The notes under the pieces are model-generated. The model searched no databases. It worked only from the letters and a program-made list of their open reading frames with translations, and was not told where the DNA came from. A stretch of DNA of 64,000 nucleotides from Actinomycetota bacterium (GTDB lineage: Bacteria; Actinomycetota; Actinomycetes; S36-B12), in contig JADKGE010000007.1 in the NCBI GenBank assembly GCA_016717115.1, positions 186,001 through 250,000 on the forward strand, read 5' to 3'. Numbering within the stretch: position 1 is the stretch's first letter; every line of letters begins with the position of its first letter. Shown one piece after another: positions 36,565-44,702 of the stretch. The position numbers and the translations under genes were made by a program.

Positions 36565-37848
36565 GTGGCCGACACCCTCAGCGGCGACCAGGCCCGCCTG
36601 ATCGCGCTGTGGCGGCAGGGCCTGGTCGATCCCTTCGATGGCGCCACTCCGTCGCGGGTGCAGCGGATGGGCGTCGACGCGCGAACGCGCACGGTGGAGT
36701 CGATGCTCGGGCGCCTTGGCGCGGTCCAGCTCGACACCATCTCCGTCCTGGCTCGCTCGCACGAGCTCGTCGCCTACTCCAGGTTCGGTGCGATCGGACG
36801 CGACGCGGTCGATCGCGCGTACTGGGACGGTGAGACGAGCTTCGAGTACTGGTCGCATGCCGCGTGCATCCTGCCGATGGGGGAGTGGCCGTTGTTCGCC
36901 TTCCGGCGACGCTGGTTCGCCAGAAGGGGGGTGCGCTGGCACGACCACACGACGCAGGCGGTGGCGGAGGTGCTCGCCCAGCTCGAGGGCGACGGGCCGC
37001 TGAACACCACGCACATCGGGGGAGCCAAGCGTGGCGGCCAGTGGTGGGACTGGTCGGACGCGAAGGTGGCCATCGAGTGGCTCCTCGACATCGGCACCGT
37101 CGTGGTGACGAAGCGGGTGGGGTGGCGTCGCGAGTACGACCTCGCGAAGCGGGTGGTGCCCATGCCCCTGCGCGTGGACGAGGCGTTCGTCGACGAGGAT
37201 GGCGTCGTCGGTCCGACCGACGAGCACTGCGTGAGGATGCTCGTGGCTCGCTCCGCCGATGCCATGGGCGTGGGCACTGCCGACGACATCGCGGACGTCC
37301 ATCGCCTGAGTAAGAAGGATGTCGAGCAGCATGCGGACGAGATCGGACTGGTGAGGGTGACGGTCGAGGGCTGGCGCCAGCCCGCCTTCGCCACCGCGGA
37401 GTCCCTCGCCTGGATCGACTCGAATCCCCGGGCCGCCGTGCGGACCACACTCCTGTCACCCTTCGACTCCCTCATCTGGTACCGCCCGCGCATGGAGCGG
37501 CTGTTCGGCATGGCGCACCGACTCGAGGCGTACACACCCGCGCACAAGCGCGTTCACGGCTACTTCGCGATGCCCGTGCTGCATCAGGGGCAGCTGGTCG
37601 CACGAGTCGACCCGAAGCGCGAGCGATCCTCGCTCGTGGCCCGGCGGGTCACGTTCGAGGCCACCGCGTTGCGCCGTGACGGCACTCCCAAGCCGGCCGC
37701 GGTGGCCGGCACCGCCAAGGCACTGCTCGAGGCGGCGAGCTGGGTCGGTGCCACCTCCGTGGAGGTCGGCGACGTCGTCCCCGCGGCGGCGGCACCAGCG
37801 CTCCGGCGCGAGGTGCAGGGCCGCCACTACCATGCCGACCATGGCTGA
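36565..37848 (+). CDS. Winged-helix DNA glycosylase-like protein (YcaQ/AlkX type)
   Basis: The 427-residue protein belongs to the HTH_42 family, which includes the DNA glycosylases AlkZ (crosslink and alkylation repair) and YcaQ/AlkX. The catalytic-site motif reads Q55-L-D57, the QxD form of the YcaQ/AlkX branch; AlkZ has QxQ. Other family marks are the N-terminal L-G-A-V-Q-L-D-T-I and the middle F-E-Y-W-S-H-A-A. A role in repair of interstrand or bulky lesions is known for the family and inferred here. It starts three bases after leuS, and the degV start overlaps its stop region. Confidence 0.82.
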   Translation: MADTLSGDQARLIALWRQGLVDPFDGATPSRVQRMGVDARTRTVESMLGRLGAVQLDTISVLARSHELVAYSRFGAIGRDAVDRAYWDGETSFEYWSHAACILPMGEWPLFAFRRRWFARRGVRWHDHTTQAVAEVLAQLEGDGPLNTTHIGGAKRGGQWWDWSDAKVAIEWLLDIGTVVVTKRVGWRREYDLAKRVVPMPLRVDEAFVDEDGVVGPTDEHCVRMLVARSADAMGVGTADDIADVHRLSKKDVEQHADEIGLVRVTVEGWRQPAFATAESLAWIDSNPRAAVRTTLLSPFDSLIWYRPRMERLFGMAHRLEAYTPAHKRVHGYFAMPVLHQGQLVARVDPKRERSSLVARRVTFEATALRRDGTPKPAAVAGTAKALLEAASWVGATSVEVGDVVPAAAAPALRREVQGRHYHADHG

Positions 37849-38725
37849 ATCCCGTGTCGCGGTCATCGCCGACTCGACGTGCTACCTGCCGGCGGGCTGG
37901 GCCGCCGAGTACGGCGTCGGCATCGTCCCGGTCCAGGTCATCGTGGCCGGCCAGCCCTTCGACGAGACCGAGGACGTCCAGGCCCGGCGGGTCGCTGAGG
38001 CTCTCGCCGACTGGCAGCCCGTCACGACGTCACGTCCCTCGCCGATGCGGTTCCTCCAGGCGTACGAGTGGGCGGCGGAGGCCGGCGCCACGGAGATCGT
38101 GGTCGCCACCCTCTCCGCCGCGATGTCGGCCACGTACGAGTCGGCCGTCCTTGCGGGTAAGGAATGCGACCTGCCACTGCGGATCGTCGACTCCCGCAGC
38201 ATCGCGATGGGCCTGGGTTTCGCCGTCCTCGACGGCGCACGGGCGGCGCGTGCCGGGGCGGATGCGGACACGGTCGCGGAGGTCATCGAGCGGAGGGCGC
38301 AGAGCGCGTCGGTCTTCTTCTACGTCGACACCCTCGAATACCTGCGACGGGGTGGACGCGTGAGTGCGGCGCGAGCGGCCGTGGGACACGCACTGAAGGT
38401 CAAGCCGCTGCTGCGCGTGGTCGACGGGCATGTGGCGCCCCTCGAGCAGGTGCGCACGGCCGGCCGAGCACTGGCCAGGCTCGAGGACCTGGCCGTTGCC
38501 GCCGCGGACGGGCACGTCGTCGACGTGGCGGTGCAGCACCTCGCTTCACCCGACCGCGCAGCCGACCTTGCCGCACGCCTTCGCAGCCGGCTGCCTCAGG
38601 CCCAGGTGGTCGAGTGTCCGGTGGGGGGCGTCGTCGGGGCGCATGTGGGTCCCGGCATGGTGGCGGTCGTGGTTGCCCCGGTGGCCGAGCACTCGAGGTC
38701 GACCACGGACCGCCCGACCCCGTGA
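37841..38725 (+). CDS. DegV family fatty acid-binding protein
   Basis: DegV proteins bind a fatty acid and, in firmicutes, act as FakB subunits of fatty acid kinase. The 294-residue protein has the opening V-A-V-I-A-D-S-T-C-Y-L-P, the T-S-R-P-S-P-M-R-F loop, and the G-L-G-F-A-V-L-D-G and Y-L-R-R-G-G-R-V-S segments. ATG 37841 overlaps the upstream gene by eight bases; ATG 37832 would add three residues. The pairing with plsY (GTGA overlap) points to membrane phospholipid synthesis. Confidence 0.88.
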   Translation: MAESRVAVIADSTCYLPAGWAAEYGVGIVPVQVIVAGQPFDETEDVQARRVAEALADWQPVTTSRPSPMRFLQAYEWAAEAGATEIVVATLSAAMSATYESAVLAGKECDLPLRIVDSRSIAMGLGFAVLDGARAARAGADADTVAEVIERRAQSASVFFYVDTLEYLRRGGRVSAARAAVGHALKVKPLLRVVDGHVAPLEQVRTAGRALARLEDLAVAAADGHVVDVAVQHLASPDRAADLAARLRSRLPQAQVVECPVGGVVGAHVGPGMVAVVVAPVAEHSRSTTDRPTP

Positions 38726-39321
38726 GGACGGTGCCCGAGCTCGTGTGGTGGCTCGCCGCCGCGCTTGTCGGGTATGCCCTCGGCGCCATCAATCCCGCAG
38801 CGATCGTGGCGCGGATCTTCCATGTCGACCTGCGCAGCTCCGGATCCGGCAACCCGGGGGCGACGAACGTCGGCCGAGTGCTCGGTCCCAAGTGGGGGGT
38901 GATGGTCGGGACGCTGGACGTCCTCAAGGGCTTCATCCCTGCGGTGGTGTTCGGGATGCTGGGTGGGCAGACCGCGGGCGAGATCGCCGGGGTTGCGGTG
39001 GTCCTGGGGCACATCACGTCATCCTTCCTCAAGGGCCGTGGCGGCAAGGGCGTGGCAACCACGCTGGGGGCGATCCTCGGCGTGCAGCCACTGCTGGCGA
39101 TCCCCGTCCTTGTCGCCTTCGGCATCGGCGTGGCCATCTGGCACAGGGTCGGCCTGGGGGCGGTGCTGGCGGCGATCACGCTGCTGGTCAGCGGCGTCGT
39201 CGGGTGGCGAATGGGGTGGACCGACCAGGCCGACATGGAGTTCGCCATCGTGCTGTCGGTGATCGTGCTGGTGCGGCACCAGCGGAACGTCCGCGAGGCA
39301 TGGCGCGCTTTCCGGACGTGA
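38722..39321 (+). CDS. plsY: Glycerol-3-phosphate acyltransferase PlsY
   Basis: PlsY transfers an acyl group from acyl-phosphate to glycerol 3-phosphate. The 199-residue membrane protein has the three PlsY motifs: S-S-G-S-G-N-P-G-A-T-N-V, K-G-R-G-G-K-G-V-A-T and the late R-H-x-x-N. GTG 38722 overlaps the degV stop by four bases. Position directly before the ketosynthase-containing cassette is noted, but a promoter-like site lies between. Confidence 0.92.
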   Translation: MRTVPELVWWLAAALVGYALGAINPAAIVARIFHVDLRSSGSGNPGATNVGRVLGPKWGVMVGTLDVLKGFIPAVVFGMLGGQTAGEIAGVAVVLGHITSSFLKGRGGKGVATTLGAILGVQPLLAIPVLVAFGIGVAIWHRVGLGAVLAAITLLVSGVVGWRMGWTDQADMEFAIVLSVIVLVRHQRNVREAWRAFRT

Positions 39322-39359
39322 ACGACGCGTTAAATGACCGTTCGTTGACCTTGCGGCCA

Positions 39360-39389
39360 TTGCCCTATCCGTGCGAGCGCTCCTACACT
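39360..39389 (+). promoter_or_regulatory. Candidate promoter of the five-gene cassette
   Basis: TTGCCC (39360-39365) and TACACT (39384-39389) are 18 bases apart in the 171-base gap between plsY and the repeat-protein gene. The leader would be about 95 bases. TTGACC at 39345-39350 is an alternative -35 for a different -10. Confidence 0.4.
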
Positions 39390-39492
39390 CCGTGAATCAG
39401 CGGCGCCAGGGGACACCGGCCATGCGCGAGTTGCTGATGGGTGGCCGGCAACTCGAAGCACCGGGCGGAGTGCTGCACGACGAGGAGGCACC

Positions 39493-42303
39493 ATGGCTGG
39501 CGAACGCGTTTTCCGTTCACTGGGAACGATTTCCCGTGATCCCGACGAACTGGCCTTCCAGATCGCCGAGATCGACCCGACGCCATCCGAAGTGGCTCCG
39601 GTCTTCCGCGAGGTCTTCGCCGAGTCGCCGGTAAAGGCCCGTCGACTGGCCGCGGCCTACGCGCGCAGCCTGCCCACGATCGAGCAGCACCGCGCCGTCT
39701 TCCAGTCGGTGGCCCTGCTCGACGACCCCGTCGAGCGGCGCACCCTCATCAAGGGATACCGCGACGCCGGCCAGGACAGGTGGATCGTCCACGCCATCGG
39801 TGAGCTGCCGACGGCGCACGGACACGCCCTGATGGAGGACTTCGTCCTCACTCCCGCCGGCCGCCGCGACAACGCCGCGATCGAACAGGTCGCGCTGTAC
39901 CTTGCCGACCTCGGCTCGCAGATCCGCACCGTGAAGGCGATCGACCCGGATGACCTCGACGAGCAGGGTCAGCCGATCCACGACGATGCCCTCATCGAGG
40001 CCATCAACGACGTCGCCGACTGGGTCGTTGAGCAGGTGAACAACATCGTCAATGCCATCGAGAACATCGTGGGCAGCATCGCGGGCTTCATCAGCACCGT
40101 GGTTGCCTGGACCGTCGATCAGCTCACCAACCTCGTCCAGTCGATCCTCACCACCGCGCACGGGATCTTCGACCTGCTCGAGGCCGCCGTCCAGTACGGC
40201 TACAACTTCATCCGGAACATGATCGAGGCGATCGGCCGGGTGGGCAGGGCGATGTGGGACGTGCTGAACGAGGCCGCGCGCTTCGTGGGCCAGCAGCTCC
40301 GGGACATCCTTCGGGCCATCGACAACCTCGGCCATCAGCTGTCTGAGCTGCTCCACTGGCTCGGCAGCCAGATCCGCGACGTCGTGCGCGGCATCGTGCG
40401 AGCCCTCCTGGACATCGGCAAGACCATCGGCAACCTGCTGCGTCAGGCGTTCGACGCGCTCGGCAACGTGCTCCAGTCGGTCGTCGACGCACTCATCGAG
40501 GCGGGCAAGAAGATCGGCGAGATCCTGCGGGCCGCCGCCGACGCCGCGTTCCACCTGGTTGGCGACGTGATTCGGGCCCTCGTGAACCTCGGCCGGCTCA
40601 TCGCCGACATCGTGAGTGACATCGCCCGTACCGCCGCGGACCTGCTCAACGCCGTCGTGCGCGCCATCGTCGACATGGCGGGCGGGCTGCTGGAGCTCAT
40701 GCGCATCATCGCCCAGGGCGTCGCACAGCTGGCGCGCGACGTGGCCCGCACCCTCCTCGAGATCGGGCGGAAGCTCGGCGAGCTCGTCAACGAGCTCGTC
40801 GCCTTCGGGATCGCCGCGGTCAAGCGCCTCGTGCAGGCGGCGATCGACCTCGGCTACGCCGTGATCCGCATCGTGCGCGAGGTGGCCCGCCTGACGACGG
40901 CAGCACTCGCCGCCGTCCTCGACTCGCTCATCCGCCTTGGCAAGGCGGTGGCCGAGGTGGTCAAGGCGGCGGTCGCCTTCACCTACCGGGCCGTGCGTCG
41001 CTTCGTCGAGGCTGCCATCCAGGCCGGAATCGCCCTCGTCGACCTGCTCAAGCACGCCGTCGAGGAGTCCTACTTCCTGCTGCGGCGGATCATCACGGGC
41101 ATCCTGGCGGCCGGGCGTCTGGTCGGCGAGATCCTCGACTGGGTGGCCGCTCAGGCGGCGCACCTCTTCGACGAGATGCTGCGTCAGGCCGTGCTGGCGA
41201 TCCGCTTCGTGCGGCGCGCTCTCGACGAGGCGCTCGACTGGGCGATGCAGGCCGGCCAGGACTTCCTCGAGGCGGTCGTGCGCGTGGCAGAGGACATCGG
41301 CTCGAAGCTGCGCGACATCATCGACTGGGCCAAGGCGGCCGGCGACGCCGCTCTCGACGCGCTGGCCGAGGTGTGGCAGCGCCTGGGCAACTCCATCAGC
41401 TACATCCTCGACTGGGTCGCCAAGGACCTGATCCCGGGAATCGTCAAGGTCGTGGAGGGACTGCTCAGGGCCGGGGCGGCACTGGCCGAGATCATCGCCT
41501 GGGCCATCCGCAAGTCGCTCGAGGCGGTCACCGCAACGGTCGAGGCCATCCTCGCGACCGGAGTGGCGCTCGTCGACCTGCTGGCCGAGATCGCGGCGAA
41601 TCCCGGCAACGCCGGTGCCCTGTTCATGCAGGCGCTCCAGGACCTGGGCAACGACCTCGAGGCGATCCTCGAGCCCGCCTTCACCCTGAGCGACGACGAC
41701 AAGCGGGTGCTCCTGCAGGCGCTGAAGGACGCCGGGACCGGACTCCAGGAGGTCCTCGACGGACTGATCGAGATCGTCGGCGGGGCCGTGTTCGCCGTCG
41801 TGGCGGTCGTGCTCGAGGTGTTCGGCGTCTTCCGCCCGCTGCTGAAGGGCGCGAACTCCGAGTACTCGCGGGCGAAGTCGGTGTTCAAGAACACGGTTCC
41901 CCTGGACGACGTCCAGCTGTTCATCGGCTCATACGTGTCCTGGGCCGCGGCGAACAACACCGGAGGAGCGACCGGGGTCACCACGGGGCGGATCATCCAC
42001 TTCCCCGACTCCTACGACCCCAACGCCGTCGACCAGCAGGACTGGCTCATCCACGAGCTCATGCACGTGTGGCAGGAGACCCAGACGGGCCCGGCCTACA
42101 TGGCGCATGCGCTCATCGGGCAGGCCACCGGCGGCTACGACTACGGCGGCACGGCCGGGCTGGCGGCGCACGACGCGGAGGGGCTGGAGGCCTTCAACCC
42201 CGAGCAGCAGGCGTCCATCATCCAGGACTACTTCGTGCTCGATCGTGACGGCGGAGACACCGCGCCCTACGCGACGTACATCGCCGAGGTGCGGGCTGCA
42301 TGA
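39493..42303 (+). CDS. 29-residue helical-repeat protein with C-terminal zincin-like domain
   Basis: I do not recognise a named family for the whole. Residues 1-187 form a soluble, helix-rich head. Residues 188-771 are about twenty consecutive repeats of 29 residues, with one four-residue insertion near 652. The repeat consensus begins [AS]-[LIA]-[LIV]-x-x-G-x-x-[LIV]-x-[ED]-[LIV]-[LV], followed by a second amphipathic helix. There is no signal peptide. Residues about 785-936 hold H854-E-L-M-H858-V-W-Q, an HExxH zinc-peptidase-type motif like that in secretion-associated DUF4157/Vgr-related proteins, followed by F-N-P-E-Q-Q-A-S-I-I. AGGAGG lies four bases before ATG 39493. It is the first gene of a cassette and overlaps the next by four bases. 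A membrane-active or scaffold role is only an inference. Confidence 0.85.
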   Translation: MAGERVFRSLGTISRDPDELAFQIAEIDPTPSEVAPVFREVFAESPVKARRLAAAYARSLPTIEQHRAVFQSVALLDDPVERRTLIKGYRDAGQDRWIVHAIGELPTAHGHALMEDFVLTPAGRRDNAAIEQVALYLADLGSQIRTVKAIDPDDLDEQGQPIHDDALIEAINDVADWVVEQVNNIVNAIENIVGSIAGFISTVVAWTVDQLTNLVQSILTTAHGIFDLLEAAVQYGYNFIRNMIEAIGRVGRAMWDVLNEAARFVGQQLRDILRAIDNLGHQLSELLHWLGSQIRDVVRGIVRALLDIGKTIGNLLRQAFDALGNVLQSVVDALIEAGKKIGEILRAAADAAFHLVGDVIRALVNLGRLIADIVSDIARTAADLLNAVVRAIVDMAGGLLELMRIIAQGVAQLARDVARTLLEIGRKLGELVNELVAFGIAAVKRLVQAAIDLGYAVIRIVREVARLTTAALAAVLDSLIRLGKAVAEVVKAAVAFTYRAVRRFVEAAIQAGIALVDLLKHAVEESYFLLRRIITGILAAGRLVGEILDWVAAQAAHLFDEMLRQAVLAIRFVRRALDEALDWAMQAGQDFLEAVVRVAEDIGSKLRDIIDWAKAAGDAALDALAEVWQRLGNSISYILDWVAKDLIPGIVKVVEGLLRAGAALAEIIAWAIRKSLEAVTATVEAILATGVALVDLLAEIAANPGNAGALFMQALQDLGNDLEAILEPAFTLSDDDKRVLLQALKDAGTGLQEVLDGLIEIVGGAVFAVVAVVLEVFGVFRPLLKGANSEYSRAKSVFKNTVPLDDVQLFIGSYVSWAAANNTGGATGVTTGRIIHFPDSYDPNAVDQQDWLIHELMHVWQETQTGPAYMAHALIGQATGGYDYGGTAGLAAHDAEGLEAFNPEQQASIIQDYFVLDRDGGDTAPYATYIAEVRAA
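40054..41805 (+). repeat. Array of about twenty 87-bp (29-codon) units
   Basis: The unit is 29 codons with no loss of phase from codon 188 to 622. A 33-codon unit then starts at 623, and four more 29-codon units follow from 656. The repetition is clear in protein but diverged in DNA, so it is old. Confidence 0.85.
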
Positions 42304-43268
42304 GCTCACCGGACCCCCGCCGGTGGGTCCTCGCCTGCGAGCCGGGGGCGCTCGAGTCACTGGCGCCCCTGGTCAGCGCGCACGCGACGCGCCGCGAGGT
42401 GTCCGTGTCCACCGCTCCCATCCCCGGCGATCGTCGGGGATGGGAGCGACTGCTCGGGCGTGACGCGGGCGCGGTCCTGGTCGTCGGCCCGTACCGTCGG
42501 TCGGCGGGGCGCATGCTTCCCGGGGTCCTGCTGCGCGACCGAGACGGCCGGCCCGTTCCGGTCGGGTGGGTGCCTGCAGTGCGCGAGTTGGACGCATTCA
42601 CGGCGGCCGCCGTCGACGTGCTCAGCCGCGAGGAGACCGACGCGCCGGTCGCGGTGCTCGGCCAGGTCAGCGCCCGGTACCGGCACCTCGCGGACCGGCT
42701 CGAGCACCATCTCGACGGCGTCCCGACCGTGCGGTGGGGGGCCGAACGGGTCACCCGGGAGGACATGCTCACGGGAGTGACCGCCGGCCTCGGGCTGGCG
42801 ATCTACCTGGGACACGGGCGGCCCTCGGGGTGGGCCGCCTACCGCGGGCTGCGTGGTCCCGACCTCGCCCCTGTCGCCGAGCGCCCGCTCGGTTGCCTGA
42901 TGTCCGTGACGTGCTGGACCGCGAGCCGCCGAGGGGTCGGCGTCAGCTTCGCCGAGCGCGTCGTGTTGCTCGGCGCCGCCGTGTCCTCGCTGGGTGCGAT
43001 CCGTCCGGTCCTGCACCTGGACAGCACCCGAGTCGTCGTGGCTATCGCCCATGCCCTCGTGCGCCGTCCGGCGTCGGTCGAGGCCCTCATCACGGACACC
43101 TTCACCGACGCCGCCGGCGATCCGACGCCGGAGGCGTTCGCGTACCGGCTGTGCGGCGATCCCGCCGCCTCACTCGCCTCGGCCGCCGGCGCGGCGAAGC
43201 GGGCGAGCGACGTGTTCGCGCCCGCCCCCGACTTCGTGCCCCTGGGCGCGCGCCGAGTGCCCGCATGA
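42300..43268 (+). CDS. Caspase/gingipain-like (clan CD) cysteine peptidase
   Basis: The 322-residue protein has a clan CD dyad: H172 in I-Y-L-G-H-G-R-P-S-G-W and C205 in L-M-S-V-T-C-W-T-A-S. The 33-residue spacing equals that of His211 and Cys244 in gingipain R2, and the beta-strand before each residue is conserved. The first 165 residues look like the alpha/beta sub-domain of C25 peptidases, although short. There is no signal peptide, so it probably acts in the cytoplasm, unlike gingipains. It overlaps the repeat protein gene and the ACP gene by four bases each. The repeat protein or its zincin domain is an obvious candidate substrate, but this is inferred. Confidence 0.72.
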   Translation: MSSPDPRRWVLACEPGALESLAPLVSAHATRREVSVSTAPIPGDRRGWERLLGRDAGAVLVVGPYRRSAGRMLPGVLLRDRDGRPVPVGWVPAVRELDAFTAAAVDVLSREETDAPVAVLGQVSARYRHLADRLEHHLDGVPTVRWGAERVTREDMLTGVTAGLGLAIYLGHGRPSGWAAYRGLRGPDLAPVAERPLGCLMSVTCWTASRRGVGVSFAERVVLLGAAVSSLGAIRPVLHLDSTRVVVAIAHALVRRPASVEALITDTFTDAAGDPTPEAFAYRLCGDPAASLASAAGAAKRASDVFAPAPDFVPLGARRVPA

Positions 43269-43495
43269 GCGACCTCGAGGACCTTCGCGACCTCGTGGCG
43301 GAGCTGACCGAGCTTGATGCCGACCAGCTCGACGTGGACACGCCCTTCGCCGATGTCGGCATCGACTCGCTGATGGCCATGGAGATCGCCGTCCATGTCG
43401 AGCATCGCTACGGCGTCCGATTCAACGAGGGCGACCTGGCGACCGTCACCAGCGTGCGCGACCTGTCGACGCTCGTGGAGGCCCAGCGTGGCTGA
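43265..43495 (+). CDS. Acyl carrier protein
   Basis: The 76-residue protein has the ACP signature V-G-I-D-S-L-M-A-M-E, with S35 as the phosphopantetheine attachment site, and the acidic helix II expected for a carrier. It is too far from fab genes to be the housekeeping AcpP and is coupled by overlaps to the peptidase gene upstream and the ketosynthase downstream. It is likely the carrier for the acyl or ketoacyl chain made by the next two proteins. Confidence 0.92.
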   Translation: MSDLEDLRDLVAELTELDADQLDVDTPFADVGIDSLMAMEIAVHVEHRYGVRFNEGDLATVTSVRDLSTLVEAQRG

Positions 43496-44702
43496 TGACG
43501 CGCTCGCGGTCATCAGTGCGGTCGGCATCGTCAGCCCCCTGGGCCGCGGAGCGGACGAGACCTGGTCGGCCCTCATGGCCGGCCGCAGCGGGATAGGCGC
43601 CGTCCGGTCCTTCTCCACGGAGCCGTTCGCCTCCGATCGGGGTGCGGAGGTGCGTGCGGACCTGCTGCCAGCGTCGTGGCGGCACGAGGACGGGACCCCG
43701 GCGGTGGGCCGGGCGGAGGCCCTCGCGGTCATGGCGATCCAGGATGCGCTCGCCGACGCGGGCATCGACGACGGCGACGTCGACCTCGTGGTCGGGACGA
43801 CGATGGGGGAGCCGACGTGGATCGAGACGTGGCCGGACGACGACGCGCGCGCCGCTCCGACGCTGCCGCGGCGATCGCTGGAACTCCTCCACGGAACGCC
43901 CGACGGACTGGCGCAGCGCGTCGCCCGGCTGACCGGCGTCCGGGGGCGGGTCACGGCAGTGGGCGGGGCTTGCGCGGCCGGCAACTATGCCCTCGCGCAG
44001 GCGCTCGACGACGTGCGAGCGGGCCGATCGACTCGCGTCCTGGCCGGCGGCGTCGACGCCTTCAGCCGGACGGCCTATCTGGGCTTCGCGAAGCTGGGCG
44101 CGCTGTCGCCGACGCCGTGCCGGCCGTTCGGCCTGGATCGGGAGGGCCTGACGCTGGGGGAGGGCGCGGCCTTCCTCCTCGTGGAGTCGGCGGAGGCTGC
44201 GCGCAGCAGGGGTGCTCGATCGCGGGCCGCCCTTGCGGGCGCCGGGCTCTCGTGCGACGCCCATCATCCCACCACCCCCGACCCCGAGGGCCGCGGCGCC
44301 GCCGCCGCGTTGCGGGCCGCGCTGGCGGACGCGGGGGTGGGCCCGGACGAGGTCGACTGGATCTGCGCGCACGGCACGGGCACCCGCGCGAACGACCGCG
44401 CGGAGGTGGCCGCGATGACGGCGGTCTTCACCGGCCGCCGGCCACCCGCCTCGTCACTCAAGTCGTTGACCGGCCACGGCCTCGGAGCGGCCAGCGCCAT
44501 CGAGGCGGTGGCCTGCGTGCTGGCCCTCGAGGCCGGGGTCGTGCCGCCGACCTGGGGGGTGGGTCCTCAGGATCCGGAGTGCGACTGGGACGTCGTCACC
44601 GACGGTCCTCGGAACCTTGTCGCGCAGGTGGTGGTCAACCAGTCGTACGCCTTCGGCGGCTGCAACGCGGTGACCGTCCTGCGACGGGCCGTGGCACCGT
44701 GA
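43488..44702 (+). CDS. Beta-ketoacyl-ACP synthase (KAS II/type II PKS ketosynthase)
   Basis: The 404-residue enzyme has a complete catalytic triad: the nucleophile in G-G-A-C-A-A-G-N, the first histidine in C-A-H-G-T-G-T and the second in L-T-G-H-G-L-G-A-A. It should carry out decarboxylative Claisen condensation on ACP-bound chains. GTG 43488 overlaps the ACP stop by eight bases, and the next gene overlaps its stop by four. Sequence alone does not tell FabF from a polyketide ketosynthase, but the CLF-like partner suggests a heterodimer. Confidence 0.92.
   Translation: MADDALAVISAVGIVSPLGRGADETWSALMAGRSGIGAVRSFSTEPFASDRGAEVRADLLPASWRHEDGTPAVGRAEALAVMAIQDALADAGIDDGDVDLVVGTTMGEPTWIETWPDDDARAAPTLPRRSLELLHGTPDGLAQRVARLTGVRGRVTAVGGACAAGNYALAQALDDVRAGRSTRVLAGGVDAFSRTAYLGFAKLGALSPTPCRPFGLDREGLTLGEGAAFLLVESAEAARSRGARSRAALAGAGLSCDAHHPTTPDPEGRGAAAALRAALADAGVGPDEVDWICAHGTGTRANDRAEVAAMTAVFTGRRPPASSLKSLTGHGLGAASAIEAVACVLALEAGVVPPTWGVGPQDPECDWDVVTDGPRNLVAQVVVNQSYAFGGCNAVTVLRRAVAP

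Noticed and set aside
39371..39634. Short open frame overlapping the start of the repeat-protein gene
   Set aside because: It overlaps the better-supported ATG 39493 in another frame and has no motif or ribosome-binding site of note.
39493..42303. Phage or injection-system tape-measure protein
   Set aside because: The long helical repeat could suggest it, but no tail, baseplate or sheath gene is nearby and the repeat is strictly 29 residues.
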